This document shows positions 9,399 to 16,423 of a DNA stretch of 64,000 nt, piece by piece. A program made the translations under genes and the position numbers. Source of the DNA: Lacticaseibacillus parakribbianus (GTDB lineage Bacteria; Bacillota; Bacilli; Lactobacillales; Lactobacillaceae); contig NZ_JANQBA010000012.1 in NCBI RefSeq assembly GCF_025490915.1, positions 1-64,000 on the forward strand, given 5' to 3'. The notes beneath the pieces were generated by a model. The model saw only the letters and a program-made list of their open reading frames with translations, made no database searches and had not been told where the DNA came from. Each line of letters begins with the position of its first letter. Position 1 is the first letter of the stretch.

Positions 9399-9990
9399 TC
9401 ACCTCCTGCTCTTGAGTGATTGCATCCAGGTGAAGGCGTCCACTGGACGGTCCTTCTTGGCCCTGGCCTGCATAATTTGGTTCATTCGCTGGGCGCCAGC
9501 TTCTTCGTAGACGTCCGGCATGATGCCGAAGTTGACCATTGCCTGCTGTTCGTTATAGTCGAAGTCCTCGATCATATCGTCTAGCTGGTCGAGGTAGTCA
9601 CTCGGCGTCGCTTTTTTGGTCGTCTTCGGTAGCGCCCTCCTGGGTGATGCCAAGCACCTTACCAGCGATATCCAGTGCGAAGAACGACACGTCCGCGCCG
9701 CTTGCCTTCTCAGTCCAGCCCAGCTGGAGCTTGGTAAGCCCAAGCGTCTTGACGATGTAGTCCACGTAGGTGTCCATCAACGCGAGCTGCGCGCTCATTG
9801 CATCGAGGATGCCCTGCGTGCTGGCCACTTGGCCTTCTGCCTTGTCCTGGTCAAGGTCGGCCTGAGCGCTGGTGCGCATGATTTCCATCGCGCGGCGCTG
9901 ATTGCCCATGGACTCAGCCACCTTGAAGGTCTTCTTGATGCCGATTGGTGTCGCGTCAATCTCTACGTAGGTCATTGTTGATTCAGTCAT
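9399..9990 (-). CDS. Tail assembly chaperone gpG-T frameshift fusion
   Basis: Two overlapping frames lie between tail tube and tape measure. The first (gpG) ends at 9598. The second continues as KKATPSDYLDQLDD... to 9399 and has no ribosome binding site or sensible start of its own. It is in the +1 (equivalently -2) frame relative to gpG, and the frames meet at a run of six A (minus strand, 9617-9612). This is the usual gpG/gpGT arrangement of siphophages, in which a minor fraction of ribosomes shift to make the long chaperone needed for tail assembly around the tape measure. The exact shift direction is inferred. Confidence 0.8.
9598..9990 (-). CDS. Tail assembly chaperone gpG (unshifted product)
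   Basis: 130 residues starting MTESTMTYVEID at an ATG with GGAGA upstream, ending SDAE. It sits between the major tail protein and the tape measure gene, the fixed place of the G-type chaperone in siphophage tail modules. In other phages the unshifted product is made in excess and coats the tape measure during assembly; it is not in the virion. The 3' end holds the slippery run used for the G-T fusion. No motif was recognised beyond position and size. Confidence 0.85.
   Translation of the reverse strand: MTESTMTYVEIDATPIGIKKTFKVAESMGNQRRAMEIMRTSAQADLDQDKAEGQVASTQGILDAMSAQLALMDTYVDYIVKTLGLTKLQLGWTEKASGADVSFFALDIAGKVLGITQEGATEDDQKSDAE
9610..9618 (-). promoter_or_regulatory. Ribosomal frameshift site in tail chaperone gene
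   Basis: On the minus strand the zero frame reads CAA AAA AGC and the downstream frame reads AAA AAA GCG. A P-site lysyl-tRNA on AAA can re-pair perfectly with the overlapping AAA one base downstream (+1), or a -2 slip on the six-A run gives the same result. A standard -1 slip would enter the wrong frame. Confidence 0.65.
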
Positions 9991-10029
9991 GATTGTCTCC
10001 TATTCCTCCCACCCACCCGCTAGTAGTGA

Positions 10030-10689
10030 CTAGCCTTGAGCTTGGGTAGTAGTGGTCGTGGTCGTCGGATTGGTCGTCGTTGTAGTGCTGGTGTTCTTGG
10101 CCTCGTAGCCGGCAAAAATGAAGGCCAGCATCTTCTCGTAGTCGAAGTCCTCGTCGTCAGAGTAGAACTTCTGGTACACGAGATGGTCGGATGCGCGCGC
10201 CTGGACACTGAAGGTCAGCGCATCGTGCGCGACCGTCGGGGACTGCTGGTTGGTACCAAGCGTCAAGTCGCCTGGCGTGTACAGGCCGGACGGGAAGGCG
10301 ATGTACGCGTCCACGTCGCCGGTACGGTTCTTGCTGTGCAAGATGAGACCACCTTCAACCAGCACGCCGGACTTGCCTGCGTAGCCGCCGTTGACCTTGT
10401 CCGCGACAAGGCCGGAGTACTCGTCCATGATCTCGTGCGGGATGTCGTTAGCTGCCAGGGCGACAGACGGCTGAAGCACGCCGATGGTCTGCTCGGCCAC
10501 GGCATCAGAACCGTAGACCTTCTCTGGCGCCGTAGACAGCCCGGTGATGTTGCCCTGAGTAGAACCCAGAGACGTGGACAGGTTGACCGTGAACGGGTTG
10601 GTGCTGGTGGAACCGGAAGTGGTGATGATTTGGTGTGTCTCGTTATCGTAGTGCGCGAGAACAAAGTCTGCTAAACCGCGTAATTCCAT
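10030..10689 (-). CDS. Major tail (tube) protein with Thr-rich C-terminal tail
   Basis: 219 residues in the tail-tube position. The core (MELRGLADFVLAHYDNE to about residue 198) fits the phage major tail protein family, with the FSVQARASDHLVYQKFYSD stretch near the end of the core. The last 21 residues are almost pure threonine split by NP (TSTTTTTNPTTTTTTT, then QAQG). The tail is read in the normal frame. A nearly identical Thr-rich segment is encoded after the capsid gene in the -1 frame. Such tails are candidates for surface-exposed, modifiable extensions. An AGGAG precedes the ATG. Confidence 0.9.
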   Translation of the reverse strand: MELRGLADFVLAHYDNETHQIITTSGSTSTNPFTVNLSTSLGSTQGNITGLSTAPEKVYGSDAVAEQTIGVLQPSVALAANDIPHEIMDEYSGLVADKVNGGYAGKSGVLVEGGLILHSKNRTGDVDAYIAFPSGLYTPGDLTLGTNQQSPTVAHDALTFSVQARASDHLVYQKFYSDDEDFDYEKMLAFIFAGYEAKNTSTTTTTNPTTTTTTTQAQG

Positions 10690-10692
10690 GTT

Positions 10693-11061
10693 TTATCTCT
10701 CCTTTTGATTGGTGAACTGAAAAACCTTCGTGTACTGGCCCGTCGTCGGGTCGTACGTGTGCGGCGCTGAGTAGGTCTCACCCCACCCGGCGCCCTCAAA
10801 CGCATCAAAAACGGCCCGTTCCACGGCCGACGCATCGTCGGTCTTGGACAAGCCGTAGAAGATGTTGATGGCGACTGTCCGAGTGAAGCGCGTGGCCTTG
10901 TCGCCGCCGTACTCATCCGGCGTGTCGCCTTGTGCCTCTGTCAGCAGCACCACTGTTGACGTGGTGTCGTCGGCTGCGGCGTCTGGCAATCGGTTTGGGT
11001 AAACACCGTCCAGGTGTGGTACCTGGTCGATGATTGCTTTGGCTTCCATGACAGTGCTCAT
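10693..11061 (-). CDS. Tail terminator / tail completion protein
   Basis: 122 residues (MSTVMEAKAIIDQVPHLDGV start) placed between the gp10-like protein and the tail tube, where the tail terminator ring protein is encoded in HK97-like and lactobacillus siphophages. Size and mixed alpha/beta composition fit, but no specific motif was recognised. The start overlaps the upstream stop by 4 nt (ATGA), so it is translated as part of the head-tail joining operon. Confidence 0.7.
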   Translation of the reverse strand: MSTVMEAKAIIDQVPHLDGVYPNRLPDAAADDTTSTVVLLTEAQGDTPDEYGGDKATRFTRTVAINIFYGLSKTDDASAVERAVFDAFEGAGWGETYSAPHTYDPTTGQYTKVFQFTNQKER

Positions 11062-11522
11062 GACTCACCACCTCCAGTCAGCTGTTGATACTTGGCAAGC
11101 ATGGCCGCGAATACATCACCCTTCGCCGCCTCTTGGGCGCGATCTGTGAAGTGCAGGTTGGCTAGCTCCTTGGTACTCATCTTCTTCTGGCCGTCGTTGA
11201 GCAGGCGGGCCAAGAAGTCGAAGTAGTGGTCGGACTGACCAACATCTGTGTCGCCCGTATTCAGGCCATCGGCAGTGTAGCCGTCCTTGTAGCGGTACTG
11301 GTCGGCCAAGTGCGCGCGCTTCTTCCGAGTTGCGTGTCCCGCCCGCTTACCGCCTTTTGAATAGTCGACATGCGAGCGCGGCGTCATGCGCTTGAGCACC
11401 TTGACGTACGCTGCGGCGCCAGCCGCAGTAATCTCGCCGCGCTCGGCGGCGGTCAGCGTCACGGCGGACTCTAGCTGCTTGTACCACTCCTTGATGGCGT
11501 CTCCAAAGTCATCACTAGCCAC
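11058..11522 (-). CDS. HK97 gp10-like head-tail joining protein
   Basis: 154 residues. The signature layout of the HK97-gp10 family is visible: an N-terminal helix (DFGDAIKEWYKQLESAV), a helix followed by a PRSHVDY / GHLADQY-like loop (TPRSHVDYSKGG, AHLADQYRY), then YFDFLARLLNDGQKKM and a C-terminal helix (VFAAMLAKYQQL). It acts at the connector between the head completion protein and the tail. It overlaps both neighbours slightly. Confidence 0.85.
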   Translation of the reverse strand: MASDDFGDAIKEWYKQLESAVTLTAAERGEITAAGAAAYVKVLKRMTPRSHVDYSKGGKRAGHATRKKRAHLADQYRYKDGYTADGLNTGDTDVGQSDHYFDFLARLLNDGQKKMSTKELANLHFTDRAQEAAKGDVFAAMLAKYQQLTGGGES

Positions 11523-11859
11523 GTCGAACCACCTCCCGCAGTGTCAGCAGGTCGTAGGCGCGCGGCCCCGGTGCCGGCTCGGACTGGACGTCTGTGAGCT
11601 CGTAGGTGTGACCGAGCATCTGCACTCGGGTGATGCCGTCGTAGCTCGCGGCGTGCCGCGCTACGTACATCACCGTGTGCTCCCGGTCGGTGCCGGCAAG
11701 AGCGTACTGCTGGAGCATTGTGCGAGACCAGGCGCCGGCCAGCGCCTTGCGAGTAGCGACGAAGACGTCGATAGGGACGCCTTCAGAGCTGTAGGTGGTC
11801 CCCATATGGCCAAGCACCATGAGCCGGTCAAGCCGTACCGGTGTCGCCAGTTGTACCAT
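11515..11859 (-). CDS. Head-tail adaptor / head closure protein
   Basis: 114 residues, beta-rich, third of four short joining genes. The RLDRLMVLGHMGTTY start, the central VFVATRKALAGAWSR and the VQMLGHTYELTDVQ stretch match the pattern of SPP1 gp16-like head closure proteins, which plug the portal-connector channel. It overlaps the upstream connector gene by 32 nt and the downstream gene by 8 nt, a tight translationally coupled layout. Confidence 0.75.
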   Translation of the reverse strand: MVQLATPVRLDRLMVLGHMGTTYSSEGVPIDVFVATRKALAGAWSRTMLQQYALAGTDREHTVMYVARHAASYDGITRVQMLGHTYELTDVQSEPAPGPRAYDLLTLREVVRRG

Positions 11860-12178
11860 CTTGGCTCACCTCCCATCGTGCTCGAAGCTTGCCAATAAGG
11901 TTGTTGGACACAATGTCCACGACCACGGGTGCGGATCCGGACTGCACGGCGACGGGGTTCTGGTAGTACGCGCCAGCAATTGCCAGCACTGCCACGTCCA
12001 TCAGGGCTGCGTTGCCATCTGCCACGGCGAAGTCATCGTCGCAGCCTACCGAGTCCTTGACGTAGGTCTCGGCGGCGTTAAGGTATCCCTGGAGCAACTT
12101 GTCCTCGGCCGCATCTAGCTCGTCGTCATCGAACCTGGGCTTGCGCAGCGATGTGCGCAGGTCATCAAGTGTTGCCAT
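11828..12178 (-). CDS. Head-tail connector protein (gp6/gp15-like)
   Basis: 116 residues, mostly helical, beginning MATLDDLRTSLRKPRFDDDE, with the LLQGYLNAAETYVKDSVG helix and VAVLAIAGAYYQNP typical of gp6-like connector proteins (phage QLRG family) that dock below the portal. The order capsid - connector - closure - gp10 - terminator - tube supports the call. Its start lies 14 nt inside the end of the glycosyltransferase-like gene. Confidence 0.85.
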   Translation of the reverse strand: MATLDDLRTSLRKPRFDDDELDAAEDKLLQGYLNAAETYVKDSVGCDDDFAVADGNAALMDVAVLAIAGAYYQNPVAVQSGSAPVVVDIVSNNLIGKLRARWEVSQDGTTGDTGTA

Positions 12179-13058
12179 CTATCATCACCGCCTTTATCGC
12201 ATCCACATACTTGACCGAGCAACGCGCTGGGTCGACGAAATTCAAATCATCCCCAAATGGTGTGCGGTCGGTGTATTGGCCTTTGAAAAAGAGCTGGTCG
12301 TCGTCCGGAGTCACGCCGGCGTTGTGCAGGAGTTTGACCTGCCCCCAGCGGTCTACCGGGTCCGTCGGCCAGCAAAAAGCCAGCTCCGGGCTCACCATTG
12401 GACCGATGTTGAAGTACATCATGTTCCAAAGCTGCGCCCACATCTCGGCCGTCCAGACCTGAATATCGGACCCGCTGGCCAGTAGGTACTCGTACAACCG
12501 AACACTATCGCGATAGACCTTGCCCCAATATTCGGCGCTCGGGTCTTTGATCACCCACTGCGCGCCGCCACTGTTGTGGTTGATGGTTTCGAGAGACTCG
12601 GTCGTCACGCCAACGATCTCGGCCATTCGCGACAGCACGGTTGGCCCGTCGCGGCACTGGCGAATATAGTCCAGGCTCAAGTAACCGACCGTGTCCGAGC
12701 AGTACCACCGATCCGGCGTCGCGTTGACGGTGCGGAAGTCCGGTCGTGCGCGGAAAATCACGTCACTATCGATGTAGAAATACTTCTCGTGTTCGCGACT
12801 GCTGTCCTCTGCCAGATACCTCCACCACAGATACGGTTTGACCGATGGCTGATAGATTTTGTTTTCGCGCTGGTCTTGATACACATGGACCTCGACTCCA
12901 TACTTTTTCGCCAGGCGTTGCGGTACGGATTGGTCGGACTGGGCAAAAAGCAGCACGATGTCAGCCAACCTGAAACCAACGGCCTTGGCGTTAGTCAGAA
13001 ATACCTCCAGCTCCCACTCAAAGCGCGTGATGGCCGGCTGGCATAGGATTAGCTTCAT
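12165..13058 (-). CDS. Glycosyltransferase-like protein in the head module
   Basis: 297 residues. The N-terminus is Rossmann-like (MKLILCQPAITRFEWELEVF). Around residues 92-100 it has KYFYIDSDVIF, a DxD motif of the kind that binds nucleotide-sugar and metal in GT-A fold glycosyltransferases. Downstream HNSGGAQWVIK and WTAEMWAQLWN resemble the acceptor side of such enzymes. The gene lies between capsid and connector, within the structural operon, with AAGGAGG (13071-13077) upstream of its ATG. This ribosome binding site overlaps the end of the frameshifted capsid extension. The donor and acceptor are unknown; the adjacent Thr-rich capsid tail is an attractive acceptor (inference). Confidence 0.75.
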   Translation of the reverse strand: MKLILCQPAITRFEWELEVFLTNAKAVGFRLADIVLLFAQSDQSVPQRLAKKYGVEVHVYQDQRENKIYQPSVKPYLWWRYLAEDSSREHEKYFYIDSDVIFRARPDFRTVNATPDRWYCSDTVGYLSLDYIRQCRDGPTVLSRMAEIVGVTTESLETINHNSGGAQWVIKDPSAEYWGKVYRDSVRLYEYLLASGSDIQVWTAEMWAQLWNMMYFNIGPMVSPELAFCWPTDPVDRWGQVKLLHNAGVTPDDDQLFFKGQYTDRTPFGDDLNFVDPARCSVKYVDAIKAVMIDGNT

Positions 13059-13061
13059 CGG

Positions 13062-14341
13062 CTAGCCCCCCTCCTTGGTAGTCGTAGTCGTGGTGGTTGG
13101 CTTGGTGGTGGTCGTGGTTGTGGTGCTCGTCGTCGTAGTCTCAGACGACGCTACGCTTTTGGGGTCTGGTCAGCAATGGCGCTGAAGGAACCGTATACAG
13201 CAGCCTCGTCGTCGGTCAGCTGAACGTCGAAGCGGTCAATGACACGAATCTTGGTCTGATCCTTCTCGAAGGCACCGCCGCCAACGTTGGTGGTGAGCAA
13301 AGACATGTTCTCGCGGTCGAACAGCGTAACAGCTTCTGCCGTGTCGCCGTAGATCAGCGGGAAGCTGCCATCTTCGGCGCTCGGCAGGTCACGGTCTTCA
13401 ATGACATGCACAGTGACGCCTTCAATCTGCTTGCGTTCCGGCTGGGTGACGTCTGGCTGGACCATGTAGCGGCCCTCGGCATCCTTCACCTTGGCGAGCA
13501 CGGCGAAGCCGGACTTGTTGGTGATGATGAGCGAAGATGCCTGCAGCGCGGTGTCCACGCCAAGCAGAATCAGGTCCTTGACGTCGTCGAAGGTGGCAAC
13601 CGTCTTCTTGTTCTTCAGGCCTGCGAATGCGGCGACAATCTTCTGGTTGCGGGTCACAACGACCTTCTTGGCAATCCAGCTGGAGAGCCATGCCAGTAGG
13701 TTGTCGGCAGTGTCCTTGAGCAGAGAGTTAGTGATGGTGTTGATGCCAGCGTACCGGTGAATCAGGTACTTGATGAGGTGCAGCTTCGGGTCGTCGTTGT
13801 CGGCGATGGTAGCCGTCTCGTCGTCCAGGTCAGCCAGTGGCGTAATCTCGGAGAACTTCTCGTACACACGGGAGCCGCTGAGCGTGCCAACCTTCTCGAC
13901 TGTGACGAATTGTTCCAGCTGGTCGTACTTGCGCTTGAGCAGGTTGATGGCGGTCTCGATGTCCTGCGGAATGGTCAGGCCAATCGCGTTGCCGGCTTCG
14001 TCGGTGTCAGAAGTGATCAGGTTGACAATCTTCGCGTCCCCGCGAACCATCGCCTTGAAGTCGGCGACGAACTTGTCCTCGACGCTCTTCTCTGGTTCGG
14101 ACAGCGGCTTCTTGGCGTTGTTGTCCATCTTAGCGACTTCAGCAGCGCGGGCCTCAGCAACCTGGCCGCCGAGTGCATCGCGCTGGGCGCGTGCATTGTC
14201 GCGCTGGGCCTTCAGGGACTCGAAGTCTTCCTTGCTGAACTTGTCATCAAGAGCTGCAGCGTTGAGCTTGGCGTTAAGGTCTTCGACCTTCTGACCGGCG
14301 CCGATCCAGGCGTCGTTGAGCTTGTTAATATCTGGGTGCAT
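13062..14341 (-). CDS. Predicted -1 frameshift product of the capsid gene
   Basis: The capsid frame reads ACC CCA AAA GCG TAG at its end. A -1 slip on CCCAAAA (13163-13157) bypasses the stop and adds 31 residues: SVASSE, then four Thr, Ser, seven Thr, Lys-Pro, seven Thr, and KEGG, ending at a TAG at 13062-13064. The -1 frame has no start or ribosome binding site and its composition matches the Thr-rich tail of the tail tube protein, so it is unlikely to be accidental. Programmed -1 frameshifting on CCCAAAA for the major head and tail proteins is known in Lactobacillus casei phage A2. Expression here is inferred. Confidence 0.65.
13151..14341 (-). CDS. Major capsid protein, HK97 fold
   Basis: 396 residues. 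Residues 1-110 are a charged, Ala/Lys-rich coiled-coil delta (scaffold) domain (LNDAWIGAGQKVEDLNAKLN) that the prohead protease would remove. The rest is the HK97 capsid core, with GNAIGLTIPQDIETAI, the E-loop region and the ending VQLTDDEAAVYGSFSAIADQ. It follows portal and ClpP-type protease as in HK97-like phages. It is followed by the -1 frameshift signal described separately. Confidence 0.95.
   Translation of the reverse strand: MHPDINKLNDAWIGAGQKVEDLNAKLNAAALDDKFSKEDFESLKAQRDNARAQRDALGGQVAEARAAEVAKMDNNAKKPLSEPEKSVEDKFVADFKAMVRGDAKIVNLITSDTDEAGNAIGLTIPQDIETAINLLKRKYDQLEQFVTVEKVGTLSGSRVYEKFSEITPLADLDDETATIADNDDPKLHLIKYLIHRYAGINTITNSLLKDTADNLLAWLSSWIAKKVVVTRNQKIVAAFAGLKNKKTVATFDDVKDLILLGVDTALQASSLIITNKSGFAVLAKVKDAEGRYMVQPDVTQPERKQIEGVTVHVIEDRDLPSAEDGSFPLIYGDTAEAVTLFDRENMSLLTTNVGGGAFEKDQTKIRVIDRFDVQLTDDEAAVYGSFSAIADQTPKA
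13157..13163 (-). promoter_or_regulatory. Slippery heptamer C CCA AAA at end of capsid gene
   Basis: A canonical X XXY YYZ -1 frameshift heptamer in the correct reading phase, one codon before the capsid stop TAG (13151-13153). Downstream, the repetitive ACC/ACG region is available as a stimulator, though no clear pseudoknot was worked out. Confidence 0.7.
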
Positions 14342-14343
14342 TG

Positions 14344-15066
14344 TTATTCCTCCTCGGGCTCTCGGCCCATCAAAATAGCCAGCTTTGCGTCTCGCAGAGT
14401 TGGCTTCGTCTTAGCGGTTGGTTGTGGTGCTGGTGCGGCCGTCGGGTTGAGCTTGTCGAACAGCGACCGCATCCGGTCGAGCGCCGAATTAGGCACGGCG
14501 CGGTGACTGGCACTGGCGGCGACCTGAGGCTTGGCATCGTCGAACATGATGCTATCGGCGAAGCCCCAATCCACCGCCTGCTTGGCAGTAATCCAGGACT
14601 CCTTGACCATCAGGTCGAGAATCTCACCTTCAGTCTTCCCAGTCTTGGCGACGTACGCTGGCACGATGGTCTGGTCGACCTGGTCAAGCATTGTCTTGGC
14701 TTGATTCATGTCGTCAGTGTTGCCTTGTGCCACGGTGGAAGCGCGGTGAATCATCAGTGCGCCGGTCGGCGAGATGTTGACGGTCTTGCCTGCCATTGCA
14801 ATCACGGAGCCCGCCGAAGCGGCAAGCCCTACGATGTTGACGGTCACGTTGCCTGGCCGTGCCCGCAGCATCGAGTAGATGGCAGACGCCGAGAAGACGT
14901 CGCCGCCGTCGCTTGAGATGTTGACCGTGACGTCGTCTGTTTCGTCTGCAGCCAGCTGGCGGCGGAAGGATCCCTCGCTGATGCGCGGGATACCGAAGAA
15001 GTCGTACATTGGCGCGTACTCGTCGTTTTCGGCCAGCACGTCGCCGTGTGCTTCAATCGTAATCAT
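14344..15066 (-). CDS. Prohead maturation protease, ClpP-like
   Basis: 240 residues. The ClpP-type serine protease signature is clear: NISSDGGDVFSASAI at 49-63, LAASAGSVIAMAG with the probable nucleophile Ser84, and LMIHRAS with His107. A catalytic Asp would lie in the 120-160 helix region. In phages with this class of protease it processes the capsid delta domain during maturation. The C-terminal about 50 residues are Ala/Pro-rich. The start overlaps the portal stop by 4 nt. Confidence 0.93.
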   Translation of the reverse strand: MITIEAHGDVLAENDEYAPMYDFFGIPRISEGSFRRQLAADETDDVTVNISSDGGDVFSASAIYSMLRARPGNVTVNIVGLAASAGSVIAMAGKTVNISPTGALMIHRASTVAQGNTDDMNQAKTMLDQVDQTIVPAYVAKTGKTEGEILDLMVKESWITAKQAVDWGFADSIMFDDAKPQVAASASHRAVPNSALDRMRSLFDKLNPTAAPAPQPTAKTKPTLRDAKLAILMGREPEEE

Positions 15067-16229
15067 TCGTTTTCACCTCCCTTCGGTGGTTCAGTGATCG
15101 GCGCTGGCACCGTGGTGGCATCGGGCATGTCGTCGCGTAAGTAGCCGGTGTTCTTCAGCAGCCAGACCGCTTGGGCGCTGTCAATGATGCCGCCCTTGCG
15201 CATGTTGACGGCCGCGGCGGCGAAGTTGCTACCCATTGGGTCAATCACCGGCCACAGGTCCGCCTCGAAGTCGGCTGCGCACTTGACGTTGAGCTCACTC
15301 ACCGCGCTTTGTGCGTACCGGTTTAGCGCCTTGACGTACATCCCCGTGATCTGGTCGACAGAAGACTGTTGGTCGCCCTGCCCGTTGACGTAGGTATCCG
15401 GAATCCCGTACACCTTGGCAATTTGCTTAGCCGTCCAGTCGGTTTGGCTGAGCAGCTGGGCCACGTTACTCTGAACTTCAAGCTTCGAGTAGTCTTCGAG
15501 GTCGTCCAGCACGATTGGGCCGCCGTTACTCTGCTGCTGTTGTGCCATAAACTCACGCGAGCGTGTGGCCTTTTCCTTGGCGTTGAGCAGGCCGCCCTTG
15601 GTCACCTTCAAGACGCCAGGCGCAGTCACGGCCTGGCTCAATGCGTCCAGGGTCAGCTTGTTGTTGGCCTTCTTGATGTTGAGCTCGTCTGCCAGAGCGG
15701 ACAGCGGGCTGATTGCGGTCATCCCGCCGTTCTTTGATAGCAGGCGGAAGTGCAGCACATCGTTTTGCGGCACGGCCTGAAGCAGGCCGATGTCCGGCTC
15801 ATCGAAGGCCAGATTGTAGATCAGCCCGGAGCCGTCGGATAGCTGGAAGGCATTGACCTGCGAGGGACGCAGGTACTCCCAGCGCACGTCCACGCCGTTG
15901 ACGTTGCGCCAGCGGTACACGAAGGACTCACCAGACAGCAGCAGCTGGGCGAACACTGATGTCCAGAACGAATGCCCGTTGCTGGTGGCACTTGGGTTCG
16001 CCACGAAGGCGTCCATGCGCTTGCTCGTGGCGCGGTAGTTGATCGTCGCCAGGTCGCTTGCCAGCTGCATCACCACGGAGTAGATGTCCGAGTTGTGCAG
16101 CGCGCGGTCAGCGCTCACGTACTGGCCGGAGCTGCCGCTGTTCGCGATGGCAAAGTTCAGCACGTCCTCGTAGTTGTCGCTGGCGGGCGCGAAGGGATCA
16201 GCCTTGTTCTTGATGGTAAAAATCGGCAT
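15063..16229 (-). CDS. Portal protein, HK97 family
   Basis: 388 residues. Recognisable portal features are the N-terminal ALHNSDIYSVVMQLASDLA, SFVYRWRNVNG, PQNDVLHFRLLS, SPLSALADEL and the crown-side QIAKVYGIPDTYVNG. The C-terminus is Pro-rich. It forms the dodecameric DNA gate at the capsid vertex and docks the terminase. It lies between the small membrane protein and the ClpP-type protease; neighbours overlap, so the block is a single operon. Confidence 0.94.
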   Translation of the reverse strand: MPIFTIKNKADPFAPASDNYEDVLNFAIANSGSSGQYVSADRALHNSDIYSVVMQLASDLATINYRATSKRMDAFVANPSATSNGHSFWTSVFAQLLLSGESFVYRWRNVNGVDVRWEYLRPSQVNAFQLSDGSGLIYNLAFDEPDIGLLQAVPQNDVLHFRLLSKNGGMTAISPLSALADELNIKKANNKLTLDALSQAVTAPGVLKVTKGGLLNAKEKATRSREFMAQQQQSNGGPIVLDDLEDYSKLEVQSNVAQLLSQTDWTAKQIAKVYGIPDTYVNGQGDQQSSVDQITGMYVKALNRYAQSAVSELNVKCAADFEADLWPVIDPMGSNFAAAAVNMRKGGIIDSAQAVWLLKNTGYLRDDMPDATTVPAPITEPPKGGENE

Positions 16230-16423
16230 TAGTCATCACCTCCCTTCTGGCCTGCGATCACCTCGCACAGCCAGCCGAGGAAGGCCAAAGACAGCGCCAA
16301 GGCGAGGTAGAACCACCCGAGGCCAAACTGGTAGGCCCCAGCGCAGAACGCCACCAGCGCCAGGATAAAGCACAGCACGTCGGCGACGTGCCAGATGGCG
16401 GAACCTAATCTACTGAAGATCAT
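16229..16423 (-). CDS. Small membrane protein between terminase and portal (DUF1056-like)
   Basis: 64 residues from the ATG at 16421-16423 (MIFSRLG), which has GGGAGGTGA 6-8 nt upstream; a longer TTG start at 16441 lacks spacing and is rejected. Two hydrophobic segments (ADVLCFILALVAFCAGAYQF and WFYLALALSLAFLGWLCEVI) indicate a two-helix membrane protein. A short gene of this kind is often found between terL and portal in lactobacillus siphophages (DUF1056). Function unknown. The frame overlaps the terminase stop. Confidence 0.75.
   Translation of the reverse strand: MIFSRLGSAIWHVADVLCFILALVAFCAGAYQFGLGWFYLALALSLAFLGWLCEVIAGQKGGDD

Noticed and set aside
10030-10100. Second -1 frameshift for the tail tube protein as in phage A2
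   Set aside because: The Thr-rich tail is already in the zero frame; I found no CCCAAAA near the stop.
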